Positions 6,857-15,686 of a stretch of 64,000 nt of DNA are shown here, in pieces (positions within the stretch are counted from its first letter, which is position 1; every line of letters begins with the position of its first letter). This stretch comes from Deltaproteobacteria bacterium (GTDB lineage Bacteria; Myxococcota_A; UBA796; UBA2385): positions 1-64,000 of the forward strand of contig JAGYJW010000022.1 in assembly GCA_018401435.1 (NCBI GenBank), written 5' to 3'. The position numbers and the translations under genes were made by a program. A model generated the notes under the pieces. It made no database searches. It was not told the DNA's origin and worked only from the letters and a program-made list of their open reading frames with translations.

Positions 6857-9346
6857 CTATTCCTCGGAGTCGTCGGCGGCGTCGACGCAGTCCGGATCGG
6901 CGCTGTCCACATCGCCATTGCCGTCGTTGTCGACACCATCGTTGCAGGCGGTCGTGCCCAGGCCCAGCTCGTCTGCGGTGGGATCGCCCGCGCAGTCCGG
7001 ATCGGCATCGTCCACCCAGCCGTCGCTGTCGTTGTCGATGCCGTCGAAGCAGCCCGTCAGGCCAAAGCCCAGCTCGATGTCGGAGGGTGCGGTGCACTCG
7101 CTGTCGGCGGCGTCGATGTCCCCGTCCAGGTCGTTGTCGATTCCGTCATTGCAGCCGCCGGTGCCCACCCCGAGCTCTTCGGCGTTGGCGTCGGTGCAGT
7201 CCGGGTCGATGGCGTCCACCCAGCCGTCAGCGTCATTGTCCGCGTCGTCGTTGCAGGGCAAGGCGGCGTCAAAGCCGGTCTCGAAGCTGGTCTCGGGATC
7301 GGTGGCGCAGTCGGGGTCGGCCTCATCCGTCCAGCCGTCGGCGTCGTTGTCGTCGCCGTCGGTGCAGTCGGGCACGGGCGGGTCCTCCCGATCGGTGGCG
7401 CGGACACAGTCGGGGTCCTCGCTGTCAATCAGGCCATCGCGGTCGTTGTCGCGGCCGTCGTTGCAGGTGAAGCGGTTGTCGTAGCCCGTCTCTTCATAGG
7501 GCGAGCGGCTGCAGTCCGGGTCGGCGGCGTCGATCCAGCCGTCGCCATCGCCGTCGTCGCAGTCGCCGCACTGCCCCTTGTCCAGCGGGTTGATGGTGTC
7601 GTCGCCGCCGAAGGCAGGCTGAAGGCCCATATTGCCGGTGGAGTAGGAGAAGACCATGGACCGCGGGTTGCCGAACTCGTCCGCTCCCACGTCGATCTCG
7701 TATTCGGCGACCTGGTCGAGGGTGAGGAAGAGCTGGCCATAGTCCGAGCGGTAGGGGTCTCCCCAGGTCACGATGCCCACGCCGCCGACGCCATAGTCCT
7801 GGAAGGTGGACGGCAGGCTGTACCAGACCCAATTCGGCAGCTCCAAGGTGGAGTAGCCGGAGATCTGGTCGTAGTGGTTGCGGTCAGGCACGGTGATGAC
7901 CGCCCGAACCGAAACGCCCTCTCCGCCCAACCAGCCCGCGGCGAGCACGCTCACGTTGGCCTGGACGTAGTAGCGGACATTCTTGATGCGGGGATCGGCG
8001 CCCTCGGGCAGCTCGAATTCGCCATCCTCGTTCAGGTAGGGCGTCGCCGGCCTCCATGCGAAGGTGTAGGCCGGGTCCAGCCGACCCACCTTGCCGTCGC
8101 CATCGCCATCAAAGCAGGTGTCGTCCTTGTAGAAGAGGCCCGAGCTGCCTTCGAAGTTGACCTCGGGCAGGCTGCCCTGGATGGCGTCGAAGAAGGCATA
8201 GGACGGCAGCGTGAGGTTGAGGTCGTCCACCACGAAGCCGCTGCCATTGCCAGGGATGTCGAGCTTGACCGTGGGGTTGCCCAGCTCGCGGGGGTTGACG
8301 TCCCGCCAGTCCGTGCGGTCGGCAAAGAAGTAGGAGCCGGCCGCCCAAGAGGCATCGTACTGGTAGTTGTGGGCGTCGGCGTATTCGGGGGTCTTGCAGA
8401 AGCCGACCCGGTCGGCCTCGAGCAGCTTCGTGCCCACCGCGTCACAGTCCGCCGCCGATTGATTGAGCAGGCCCTCGCCATAGACCTTGAAGGGCGGATA
8501 AACCTCGCCCTCATCGTCCTTGTCGCCGCCCGAGTAGGTGTAGGCGCTCAGGATGGTCTCATCGAGGCAGAAGGTCTCCCCTTCGAGGTCGGGGTTGACC
8601 AGGGTGAAGCTGCCCACGTCCAGGCGCCGGTTCTCGTAGAGGCCCTGGATGTCGAACTCATTGAATTCCTGGGCCGGAGCCATCACGGTCCAGGCACCCC
8701 AGCTCTGGTCTGCCGCGCCCGCGAATCCGGCCTTGTCGCCAACGAAGATGGTGTGCAGGCGCGGGAAGGCGAAGTTCAGGAACTCCCCGCGACCCGACAG
8801 GCCGGTCACGCCCGTATAGGCGAAGCTGTTGCAGAAGCTCGCGACCTGCTCCTCCTCGCCATCCTCGTTGAGGATGGTGCCGCTCGCGCCCAGGCCCGCC
8901 AGGCAGGAGAAGTAGTCGTTGCTGACGTGAATATAGGCCTGCTCGTCGATGTCGCTTGCCGAGCCCTGGTATTCGAAGGAGGCGTCATAGACGGCCTGGC
9001 CCTCGAGGGTGCCCACGGCCACGCGCACGGCGCCGCCTTGCAAGGGGCCCCGGGGCAGGCGCACCGACATGCTGTTGCCATCAATCGACAGCACCTCGGC
9101 GTTCTGGTCGCCAAAGACCACGGTGATGGCCTGGGGGTCGCTGCCGAAATTGCTGCCCTGGATGGTGATGACCTGTCCGCCCGTGGTGCCGGGCACCGAG
9201 TAGGTGGACAAGGCGTCGATGGAGGGCCCACCCTCGGTGTCGCCGTAGTAGGCCTCGAGGCCGTCCCCCAGCCCGCAGGCCCCAAGGGGCAGGCCGGCGA
9301 GGAGCAGGAGCGAGAGGAGTCGGGTCTGGTGCATGGCCTTGCTCAC
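6857..9346 (-). CDS. surface lipoprotein with IPT/TIG domain and seven thrombospondin-3-like Asp/Cys repeats
   Basis: 829 aa. GTG start at 9346 overlaps the stop of the upstream lipoprotein (GTGA); an ATG at 9334 is the alternative. A lipoprotein signal ends in L-P-L-G-A-C. Residues about 40-125 look like an IPT/TIG beta-sandwich (G-G-Q-V-I-T-I-Q-G-S-N-F-G). A long unrecognised beta-rich region follows. The last about 240 residues are seven repeats of the form C-N-D-G-x-D-N-D-x-D-G-x2-D-x2-D-P-D-C with variable Gly/Thr/Glu-rich spacers. Such repeats bind Ca2+ and can be cross-linked by disulfides. It is the last gene of a minus-strand envelope cluster. Molecular role unknown. Confidence 0.8.
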   Translation of the reverse strand: MSKAMHQTRLLSLLLLAGLPLGACGLGDGLEAYYGDTEGGPSIDALSTYSVPGTTGGQVITIQGSNFGSDPQAITVVFGDQNAEVLSIDGNSMSVRLPRGPLQGGAVRVAVGTLEGQAVYDASFEYQGSASDIDEQAYIHVSNDYFSCLAGLGASGTILNEDGEEEQVASFCNSFAYTGVTGLSGRGEFLNFAFPRLHTIFVGDKAGFAGAADQSWGAWTVMAPAQEFNEFDIQGLYENRRLDVGSFTLVNPDLEGETFCLDETILSAYTYSGGDKDDEGEVYPPFKVYGEGLLNQSAADCDAVGTKLLEADRVGFCKTPEYADAHNYQYDASWAAGSYFFADRTDWRDVNPRELGNPTVKLDIPGNGSGFVVDDLNLTLPSYAFFDAIQGSLPEVNFEGSSGLFYKDDTCFDGDGDGKVGRLDPAYTFAWRPATPYLNEDGEFELPEGADPRIKNVRYYVQANVSVLAAGWLGGEGVSVRAVITVPDRNHYDQISGYSTLELPNWVWYSLPSTFQDYGVGGVGIVTWGDPYRSDYGQLFLTLDQVAEYEIDVGADEFGNPRSMVFSYSTGNMGLQPAFGGDDTINPLDKGQCGDCDDGDGDGWIDAADPDCSRSPYEETGYDNRFTCNDGRDNDRDGLIDSEDPDCVRATDREDPPVPDCTDGDDNDADGWTDEADPDCATDPETSFETGFDAALPCNDDADNDADGWVDAIDPDCTDANAEELGVGTGGCNDGIDNDLDGDIDAADSECTAPSDIELGFGLTGCFDGIDNDSDGWVDDADPDCAGDPTADELGLGTTACNDGVDNDGNGDVDSADPDCVDAADDSEE
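6866..7572 (-). repeat. tandem protein-coding repeat, about 100-110 nt per unit, 7 units
   Basis: Imperfect direct repeats coding for the Asp/Cys-rich units of the lipoprotein. Each unit has the core C-x-D-G-x-D-N-D-x-D-G followed by D-P-D-C and a less conserved spacer of about 14-18 residues. The first (N-terminal) unit differs most. The GTCGTTGTC-type core recurs at regular spacing on the plus strand. Confidence 0.75.
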
Positions 9347-10926
9347 TTCGCGCCGTAGTGGAAGCGGCCCAAGGAGACCGCATAGCTGACGACCTTGACC
9401 GTCGAGGTGTCCCGCCGGTTGCCATAGGCGTCTCGGACCGGGGGCGTCTCGAGGTTCATGCTGGTGCCGCGGCTGACGTAGAAGATGGCCCCCTCCGCAC
9501 CGTGCTCCTGGGCATAGGCATAGGCCTTGTCCAGCATGTCCATGGTGAGGTCGAAGGAGCCCAAGGCGCCCTGGGCCGGGGTGGGCAGCCGGCAGGTGAC
9601 CTCGGCCAAGCGGTGGCTGGGTTCACCCTTCAGCGTGGTGATGGGGCTGCCATCGGCATTCACCAGGTCGTCGTCATACTTCCAACCCGCGCCGTCGTCG
9701 TCGCCCTCGCAGGCGCCAGCGGGCCGGCGGCCAGCCGGGACCGGCTCGCCTTCGGGGTAGGAGATGCCGTCATAGGTCTCCCAGCTCTCGGTGATGCTCT
9801 CGTTGGCGGGCACCTCGACGACATACTCGTGCTTGTACTCGTCATCGGTGTCCAGCGGGCCGAGGAAGCGCACGGAGACGGTGATGAACTCATCGGTGGC
9901 TTCGCCGTCGGCGAGCGGGGCGGCCTCGTAGTAGAGGGTGAGCTTGCCGTCTTCGGCGTCCCAGGGCGCGGTGTAGAGCTGGCCCTCGGGCACGGAGTTC
10001 TCGAGTTCGGGCTGGACGATGCAGTCCGAAGGCGTGCTGGGGGTCGTACCCGGAGCAAAGTAGCTGAGGCAGGTGGTGCGCTGGTCACCGCCGTCCTGAG
10101 CGATGTCGCCGCGGCTGTCGTAGACGGGGCCCTTCCACTGCAAGACCACGGAGTCCGAGCGCGTGGGCAGGCGCATCACGCGCTCGGCGCCAGCGGCGGC
10201 GAGGGGCACGGGGATGGCCCCAAAGCTGGCCTCTTCGGGGGGCAGCGCGCCGGGGAAGCTGACCTCGACCCGCTCGCCATGGGGGAAGTTGCGCCCGAAT
10301 GCCAGCTTGTCTTCGTATTCGCCCAGGGACTCCGAGCCTTCGGGGAAGACCTTGTAGTACATTGCCTCGTTCCGCCAGGTCTCGAAGGCGAAGTAGATGG
10401 GGAAGGCGGCCTCGGCGTTGGGGCCGTACAAGGCGGGGCGTCGGCCAATGCGGAAGTAGGTGTCGCTCTCGGCGGCCCGGAACTTCACCTCGGTGCCCAC
10501 GTCCACCAGGCTGCTGATGAAGGAGCGAGGGTCGTAATTCGTGTAGCAGGCGCCTTCGACGGCGGGTGGCGGCGACCAGCTGCCAAAGAGCGTGTCCGGC
10601 GCCGGCTCGTCGCCCTCGAAGATGTAGGCGAAGCCGGTGATTGCCGCATAGGGCGGCTTGAAGCGGGACAGCTCTGGCCCGGCAGCCGTGTAGGAGACCA
10701 GCCCGAGCAGGGCGAGGGGCAGCCCCGCGCCGGCAAAGTTGACCCAGTTGTACTCGATGAGGCCGCCGTGCTTGCTGGGCTGAGGCCCGATCTCTTGGGG
10801 ATCGAGGCCCGCGCCGGCCAGACGGAAGTCCGAGGAGCTGGTTTCGCGTCCGCAGCCCGCCAGCGCCAGGCCCAAGCCCAGGGTGGTCAGGATGCGAAGA
10901 GAGGTGGAGCTTTGGCGTCGCATCAT
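9343..10926 (-). CDS. outer-membrane lipoprotein, unknown function
   Basis: About 527 aa. Start chosen at the ATG at 10926 (ATGATGCGA) because TAGGA lies 7-8 nt upstream; an earlier in-frame ATG at 10941 overlaps the upstream stop. A signal peptide leads to a lipobox L-A-L-A-G-C. The mature protein is rich in Tyr, Asp and Gly with no recognised domain. Near the end (about residues 460-480) is M-D-M-L-D-K-A-Y-A-Y-A-Q-E-H-G-A-E-G-A-I-style helix-strand sequence. It sits between the 1185-aa peptidase/barrel protein and the Asp-repeat lipoprotein with overlapping ends, so the three are probably made and exported together. Confidence 0.65.
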   Translation of the reverse strand: MMRRQSSTSLRILTTLGLGLALAGCGRETSSSDFRLAGAGLDPQEIGPQPSKHGGLIEYNWVNFAGAGLPLALLGLVSYTAAGPELSRFKPPYAAITGFAYIFEGDEPAPDTLFGSWSPPPAVEGACYTNYDPRSFISSLVDVGTEVKFRAAESDTYFRIGRRPALYGPNAEAAFPIYFAFETWRNEAMYYKVFPEGSESLGEYEDKLAFGRNFPHGERVEVSFPGALPPEEASFGAIPVPLAAAGAERVMRLPTRSDSVVLQWKGPVYDSRGDIAQDGGDQRTTCLSYFAPGTTPSTPSDCIVQPELENSVPEGQLYTAPWDAEDGKLTLYYEAAPLADGEATDEFITVSVRFLGPLDTDDEYKHEYVVEVPANESITESWETYDGISYPEGEPVPAGRRPAGACEGDDDGAGWKYDDDLVNADGSPITTLKGEPSHRLAEVTCRLPTPAQGALGSFDLTMDMLDKAYAYAQEHGAEGAIFYVSRGTSMNLETPPVRDAYGNRRDTSTVKVVSYAVSLGRFHYGAK

Positions 10927-10934
10927 GGTCGGTC

Positions 10935-13900
10935 CTACCATCCCGTCCCCAGACCCAGGTAGACCCGGAGCCCAGGCATCTCGCGCTCGTTGGAGAGCTC
11001 GTCGCCGAGCCCGTTGTTGCTGGTGTCGAAGATGTCGTCCCCGTTCACGTCGCCATAGCCGCGCACGGCGTTGAAGCCGTAGGCCATGCGGACGAAGCTG
11101 TCCCAGGTCGCGCCATGAAACATGACGCTCTGGACGCGGAGCTCGGCCGAGACGTCGTAGAGCATCGCGTTGCCGTTCTTGTAGGCGTAGTCCACGAAGG
11201 GGATCTCCCGCCGGATGTCGCCTTCGTCATAGGCGATGCGGTCGCGGGTGCGGCCAAAGTAGTAGAGGCTGGGGTCTTCCGGCGGCCGATAGGACCAGAG
11301 GTTGCCGGCCGTGCCGCCAAACTGGGCAAAGATGCCGTAGGTGGTCAGCGGGCCGACCCGGTGCACGAAGTGGTCGTTGATCGGGAAGCGGTACTGCAGG
11401 TTGAAGATCCCCATGGTCTCGCCAGAGAGGCTGAACGCAGGGTAGCCGGGGAATTGCGTGTTCGGCCGCAGGTTGCCGCGTCCGGCGAAGCTGGGGTGCT
11501 GACCACCGGCGCGGAACTCGTCCTGGAAATCGACGTTGCGGTCGATCCAGCCCATCCGGAAGTCCACCTGGATGCGGTGGTCGCGGTCGCGGGCGGCCTT
11601 CAGGGGGCCCCGGCTGGTCCCGAAGGTGGGGATCGCGAGGTTCTCGTTCCAGCGCAGCTCGTAGCGGTTGTAGGCGTATTTATCGAGCACCTGACCGTCG
11701 TCGATTCCGCGCCCGCCGTAGTCCTGGAAGACGATGTCGGTCCAGGCGTGGGTCCACTGGGCGTCCACATAGCGGCCCAGCGGGTTGGCCGACTTGGACC
11801 CATAGAGGGCGATGTCGGTCCACTGAAGGCCCAGGCTGACGTCGGTTTCGACCAGGTAGCGGTCGAAGCCCTCGTCGTTGATGCCCTTGAAGCCGAAGTC
11901 CACCAGGCTGCTGGCGAGGGTGGCCCGCAGCACGTCGTTGACCTGGTAGCCCATGGCCACCGCACCCACCGTCGAGTACTGGTGCTGCCGGAACTCGATG
12001 ACGCGCTGGTCGTCGGTGGTCTCGGGGTCTTCGTCCTCGTCGATCTGGGCGCCGTAGTCAAACTTGAACTGGGCGTGCTGGGCCGTCAGGAAGATGTCGG
12101 GGTACCAGCCCTGGTAGAAGTACTGGCCGACAAAGACCGGGTCTTCGCCCAGCATCGAGTAGATCACGCCGCCGTGCTTCTCGACATAGTCCTGCATGAA
12201 GATCTGGAAGCCGCCCTGGATGCCCCAGTTGGTCATCGAGTTGTTGCGCATCTCGAAGATGGGCACGGCAGAGGGCGCCATGATGGCGCTGCGGCTGCGG
12301 TAGCGGGTGGTGGACTCCTCCCACTGGCTGAGGTCCTCGGTGTAGGCCAACGCGGCCTCGACGTGCTCCCCGTCGATCTCTTCGCCGGTGCGGAAGAGGT
12401 GGTCAGCCGGGGCCAGCAAGAACTCGGCCGCAGGCAGGCCGAACATCTTCCAGCCGAAGGCGCTCTGATTGGCGTAAATCAGGTTGCCGTCAGCGGTGAT
12501 CTGCGGGGTGGTCGCCCCGCTCACCACATTGGTCACCTGCTGCACCGAGCGGCCCTCGACGTTGTAGCGGTAGATGTTGAAGATGCCGTCGGGCTCGGCC
12601 GCGAAGTAGATGTGGCCGTCGGCGGCCCAATGGGCGTCCATCTCCTCCCACTGGTCCCAGGTGATGGGGTGCAGATCGGATCCGTCGGCATTGACGATGT
12701 AGAGGTTCTGCTCGAAATTCCGGAAGATGCCGAAGACCAGCTGCTTGCCATCGGGGGACCAGTCCACCGTCTGCAGCCAGGTGCCATCGTGGAAGTCGGT
12801 CAGGTAGGTCTTGCCGCTGCCATCCAGGTTGATCTTCACCAGGTTGAGGGTGCCGTCGGTGTACTCGAAGTAGGCGATCTGGGTGCCGTCCGGGCTCACC
12901 GCGGGGTCTGAGCCCCGCTTGGTATTGGGGATCACCCGCCAGCTGTCGCCGGGCAGGATGGTCTGGCCCAGGCGGTGCTTGGGGTCGCGGGTGGTGACGG
13001 TGCGGTTGCCCTGCTTGTCTTGCCGCGTGACCAGGTCGTACTGGATGAGCTCGGTCCAGTTGTAGCCGTTGGTCTCGACGCGGAAGTAGCGGCGCAGGCC
13101 GGGGACGGCGCTATACTTGCTGTCTTCGTTTCCGGTCACCACGATGGACTCGGGCGCGCCGTCGGCCCGGGGCACGAAGTCCCAGCCATGCTCGAAGTTG
13201 TCGCGCCGTGCGGTGCTCATGAGCTGGCTGGTCTCGGCGCGGCCGGCGTCCTCCTGGCCCGCGCCGGTGAAGGCAAAGAGCTGGTCGTCCTCTTCGGCGT
13301 GCACATAGATCGTGGCGCGGTTGTTGACGCCCCACATGCTGCCGTCGGGCGAAACCCGAGGTTCAAACTGCCAGGTTCCGCTGCGGTCCCGGGCCTTCTC
13401 CTGCTGCCAGAGGGGCTCGCTGAGGAAGCTGTCCCGCTTGGCGGGGTCGGTGAATTCCCAATCCAAGGGGCCGCCCGACAACTCATGCCCGGCGACCTCG
13501 CCGCGGGCGCGCACATCGGCGACCTGCCCCTCGTAGTGCTCGGTGACGTAGCGGCGCCAGTCCCAGTAGAGGGTCTCGGCGTCGATGCCCAGCACGTCCT
13601 CGATCACGCTCTCCCAGTTGGCACGCCAGCCCTTGCCGGCTTCGAGGGCGAAGCGGGCATAGGTCTGGTCGCCGAAGCGCTGGCGCAGGTAGAGGCCGAA
13701 GCTGTAGCCCTGCTGGTAGTAGCGCTCGCTGTCATTCCAGGAGTACTTGGCCGAGCGGGTGTGCCACTCGTCGTATTCGAGCAGGCGGTCCTGCAGCACG
13801 GTGGTGCGGATGAACTGGTCGCGGGAGGCGGTCCACCAGTTCCAGCCGGCCTGATCGGACCAGTATTCGGCGCCGCCTTCGGTCCAGAAGACCGAGTCAC

Positions 13901-14492
13901 CGTCAAAGACGAACATGGAGGCGCCGACGTCGGCGTCGCGGATGCCGTCCCGGTACAAGGCGTCGATGACCACGCCCTGGCTGCCTTCGCTATGGGCTGC
14001 ATTGGCCTTGAGCGAGACGACGTGGGCGAACTCGTGCACCATCACGTCGCTGATCCACTCCATGCGGCCGCGCTGCCGGTAGAAGGTGCCGCCGGGGTTT
14101 GCCGAGATCTCGATCCAATCCCATGGGGGGATGGTGAAGCCCTCCAGTTCGTCGGACTGGTTGAGCAGCACGACGTGGACCTTCTCCTTGAGGAAGTAGT
14201 TGAACTGGGCGCACATGGGCTCCCACATGTCCTCGGAGACCTTGGCGATCTTGCGGGCGGACCACTCGCCGGTGAGCGCGTGCTCATTGCCCTCGTCGGC
14301 CCCGCGTTTGGACACGGGGTAGTGCACGACGAAGTGCTCGGTCTCGATGGAATACCAGTCGAGATCGGGGTGGTTGTAGGGGAATACGAACTTGGCTTGC
14401 GCGTCGCTGGACCAGGTCAACCCGGCAAGGGTGCCAACACCCAGGAGGGCGCCGGCAGCGACACGGAGGAGAGAGCGGAACATCGGCTTCAT
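10935..14492 (-). CDS. envelope protein: gluzincin-like metallopeptidase + TolB-type propeller + C-terminal beta-barrel-like region
   Basis: 1185 aa with an N-terminal signal peptide (cleavage near A-Q-A, residue 33). Residues 153-157 are H-E-F-A-H, an HExxH zinc motif in V-M-V-H-E-F-A-H-V-V-S-L; about 50 residues on, F-W-T-E-G-G-A-E-Y supplies the Glu ligand of gluzincins (E205). Residues about 500-720 have PD40/TolB-like blades (D-P-A-V-S-P-D-G-T-Q-I-A-Y; W-S-P-D-G-K-Q-L-V-F-G). The last about 400 residues have alternating Tyr/Trp/Gly strands and R-F-P-I-N-D-H-F-type motifs of an outer-membrane barrel. Related three-part proteins are known in myxobacteria and other Gram-negatives but, as far as I know, have no defined function. 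It is likely translated with the adjacent barrel and lipoproteins. Confidence 0.7.
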   Translation of the reverse strand: MKPMFRSLLRVAAGALLGVGTLAGLTWSSDAQAKFVFPYNHPDLDWYSIETEHFVVHYPVSKRGADEGNEHALTGEWSARKIAKVSEDMWEPMCAQFNYFLKEKVHVVLLNQSDELEGFTIPPWDWIEISANPGGTFYRQRGRMEWISDVMVHEFAHVVSLKANAAHSEGSQGVVIDALYRDGIRDADVGASMFVFDGDSVFWTEGGAEYWSDQAGWNWWTASRDQFIRTTVLQDRLLEYDEWHTRSAKYSWNDSERYYQQGYSFGLYLRQRFGDQTYARFALEAGKGWRANWESVIEDVLGIDAETLYWDWRRYVTEHYEGQVADVRARGEVAGHELSGGPLDWEFTDPAKRDSFLSEPLWQQEKARDRSGTWQFEPRVSPDGSMWGVNNRATIYVHAEEDDQLFAFTGAGQEDAGRAETSQLMSTARRDNFEHGWDFVPRADGAPESIVVTGNEDSKYSAVPGLRRYFRVETNGYNWTELIQYDLVTRQDKQGNRTVTTRDPKHRLGQTILPGDSWRVIPNTKRGSDPAVSPDGTQIAYFEYTDGTLNLVKINLDGSGKTYLTDFHDGTWLQTVDWSPDGKQLVFGIFRNFEQNLYIVNADGSDLHPITWDQWEEMDAHWAADGHIYFAAEPDGIFNIYRYNVEGRSVQQVTNVVSGATTPQITADGNLIYANQSAFGWKMFGLPAAEFLLAPADHLFRTGEEIDGEHVEAALAYTEDLSQWEESTTRYRSRSAIMAPSAVPIFEMRNNSMTNWGIQGGFQIFMQDYVEKHGGVIYSMLGEDPVFVGQYFYQGWYPDIFLTAQHAQFKFDYGAQIDEDEDPETTDDQRVIEFRQHQYSTVGAVAMGYQVNDVLRATLASSLVDFGFKGINDEGFDRYLVETDVSLGLQWTDIALYGSKSANPLGRYVDAQWTHAWTDIVFQDYGGRGIDDGQVLDKYAYNRYELRWNENLAIPTFGTSRGPLKAARDRDHRIQVDFRMGWIDRNVDFQDEFRAGGQHPSFAGRGNLRPNTQFPGYPAFSLSGETMGIFNLQYRFPINDHFVHRVGPLTTYGIFAQFGGTAGNLWSYRPPEDPSLYYFGRTRDRIAYDEGDIRREIPFVDYAYKNGNAMLYDVSAELRVQSVMFHGATWDSFVRMAYGFNAVRGYGDVNGDDIFDTSNNGLGDELSNEREMPGLRVYLGLGTGW

Positions 14493-14500
14493 CCTGCGCT

Positions 14501-15532
14501 TCAGTACCGGAACTCGACGGTCCCGCTATAGGTCAGGCCGTAGGTCGGGTTGATGTCTTCAATGGGGAAGAAGAGGAGGTCCTCACCCCGAACCGGGATG
14601 TTGACCCCGCCCACGATGTCCACACTGCGGGTGATGTTGAAGGTGGCGCCCGCGTTGGCGTCCAGGGACCAGCCGTCCGACGCGTCCACCGCGACCAGGT
14701 TCTTGGCCGGAAAGAGGCCCGGCGCCGTGGCGCCGATGCGGGTCTCCTGCCGCAGCACGAAGAGGGCGCCCCCTTGCAGCGCCACCGGCCCGACCTGCAG
14801 GGTCAGCCCGCCGTCGATCTGGGTGAGGTCGCCGGGCTTGATGCGGCCCGAGCCCTGGTAGGACTCGGTCTCGACGACATACTGCACCACCTGGGACAGG
14901 CGGTAGGTGTAGGCGACGCCGAGCTCGAGCGCCAGGGGACCGACCTGGCGCTTGCCCCGCAGGCCCACCTGCATATCCGGGGTGCCCGTGGTCAGGATGA
15001 CCCGGCTGAAGCTGTAGGGGCCGCCGACATAGTTGCCCGGCGACTCGTTGGCGGCGGGGCCCTTGTAGTCGCCGTAGACGATCACCGAGGTGACCGGCGC
15101 GATGGAGCGGTACAGCTCGTAGCGGTAGCCGAAGTGGGGATCTCCCAGGCCGAACTGCGAGATATCCGTCTGCAGGGGCTCGTTCTGGAGGCGGACATAA
15201 TGCGTCCGCAGTGTCCAGTAGAGCTCGCCCCGACGCGTGATGCCGTAGCGCATGGCCAGACGCTGGGTGCTGTAGAGCCAGGAGGTGTCCTGCTGGTCGT
15301 CCGAGCCCGCCCAAGGGTCCACTTCACCGTCTGGCGACCACTGGCCCGAAGCGAGCTTGAGGTCGCTGCCCAGCCCGAATTCCAGCCAGCCCTTGCCCAG
15401 GATCAACGGCCGTTCGACCTCCCGTGCGGAGAGGGGCTCGCGCATGGTCTTGGCCTGAAAGCCAGCGGCCCGGGCGTCCTGGCCCAGCCCCACGGCCCCC
15501 AGGATCAAGGTCTGCAACAGCATTCTCATCAT
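14501..15532 (-). CDS. outer-membrane beta-barrel protein (transporter/porin-like)
   Basis: 343 aa from the ATG at 15532, which has GGAAG upstream; an open extension to 15904 is Arg/Pro-rich and overlaps the methyltransferase gene. Signal peptide to about residue 22 (A-R-A). The rest is beta-rich with repeated G-x-L/Y patterns (F-G-L-G-D-P-H-F-G-Y-R-Y-E-L; L-E-L-G-V-A-Y-T-Y-R-L) and ends in an aromatic-terminated strand (T-V-E-F-R-Y), the usual signal for barrel insertion. It lies 8 nt from the 1185-aa protein and is probably its partner in the outer membrane. Substrate unknown. Confidence 0.7.
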   Translation of the reverse strand: MMRMLLQTLILGAVGLGQDARAAGFQAKTMREPLSAREVERPLILGKGWLEFGLGSDLKLASGQWSPDGEVDPWAGSDDQQDTSWLYSTQRLAMRYGITRRGELYWTLRTHYVRLQNEPLQTDISQFGLGDPHFGYRYELYRSIAPVTSVIVYGDYKGPAANESPGNYVGGPYSFSRVILTTGTPDMQVGLRGKRQVGPLALELGVAYTYRLSQVVQYVVETESYQGSGRIKPGDLTQIDGGLTLQVGPVALQGGALFVLRQETRIGATAPGLFPAKNLVAVDASDGWSLDANAGATFNITRSVDIVGGVNIPVRGEDLLFFPIEDINPTYGLTYSGTVEFRY

Positions 15533-15686
15533 GGCCTGCTTCCGAGTTGGGAAGGAGCGCCTCCGGCGCAGCGGGCGGCGACAGACGGACGACGGCGGCG
15601 GGTCTATTCCGTCTCCCCCCTTCTGTGTCAAGCCGGGCAGGCCTGTAAAGGGGCGAAGCATGGCCGAGCCCGCCTTCGGCCCGAAA

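Noticed and set aside
6797..9358. 853-codon plus-strand frame opposite the Asp-repeat lipoprotein
   Set aside because: The sense product has a lipobox, TIG domain and repeats; the antisense one is only low-complexity Val/Ala/Gly sequence.
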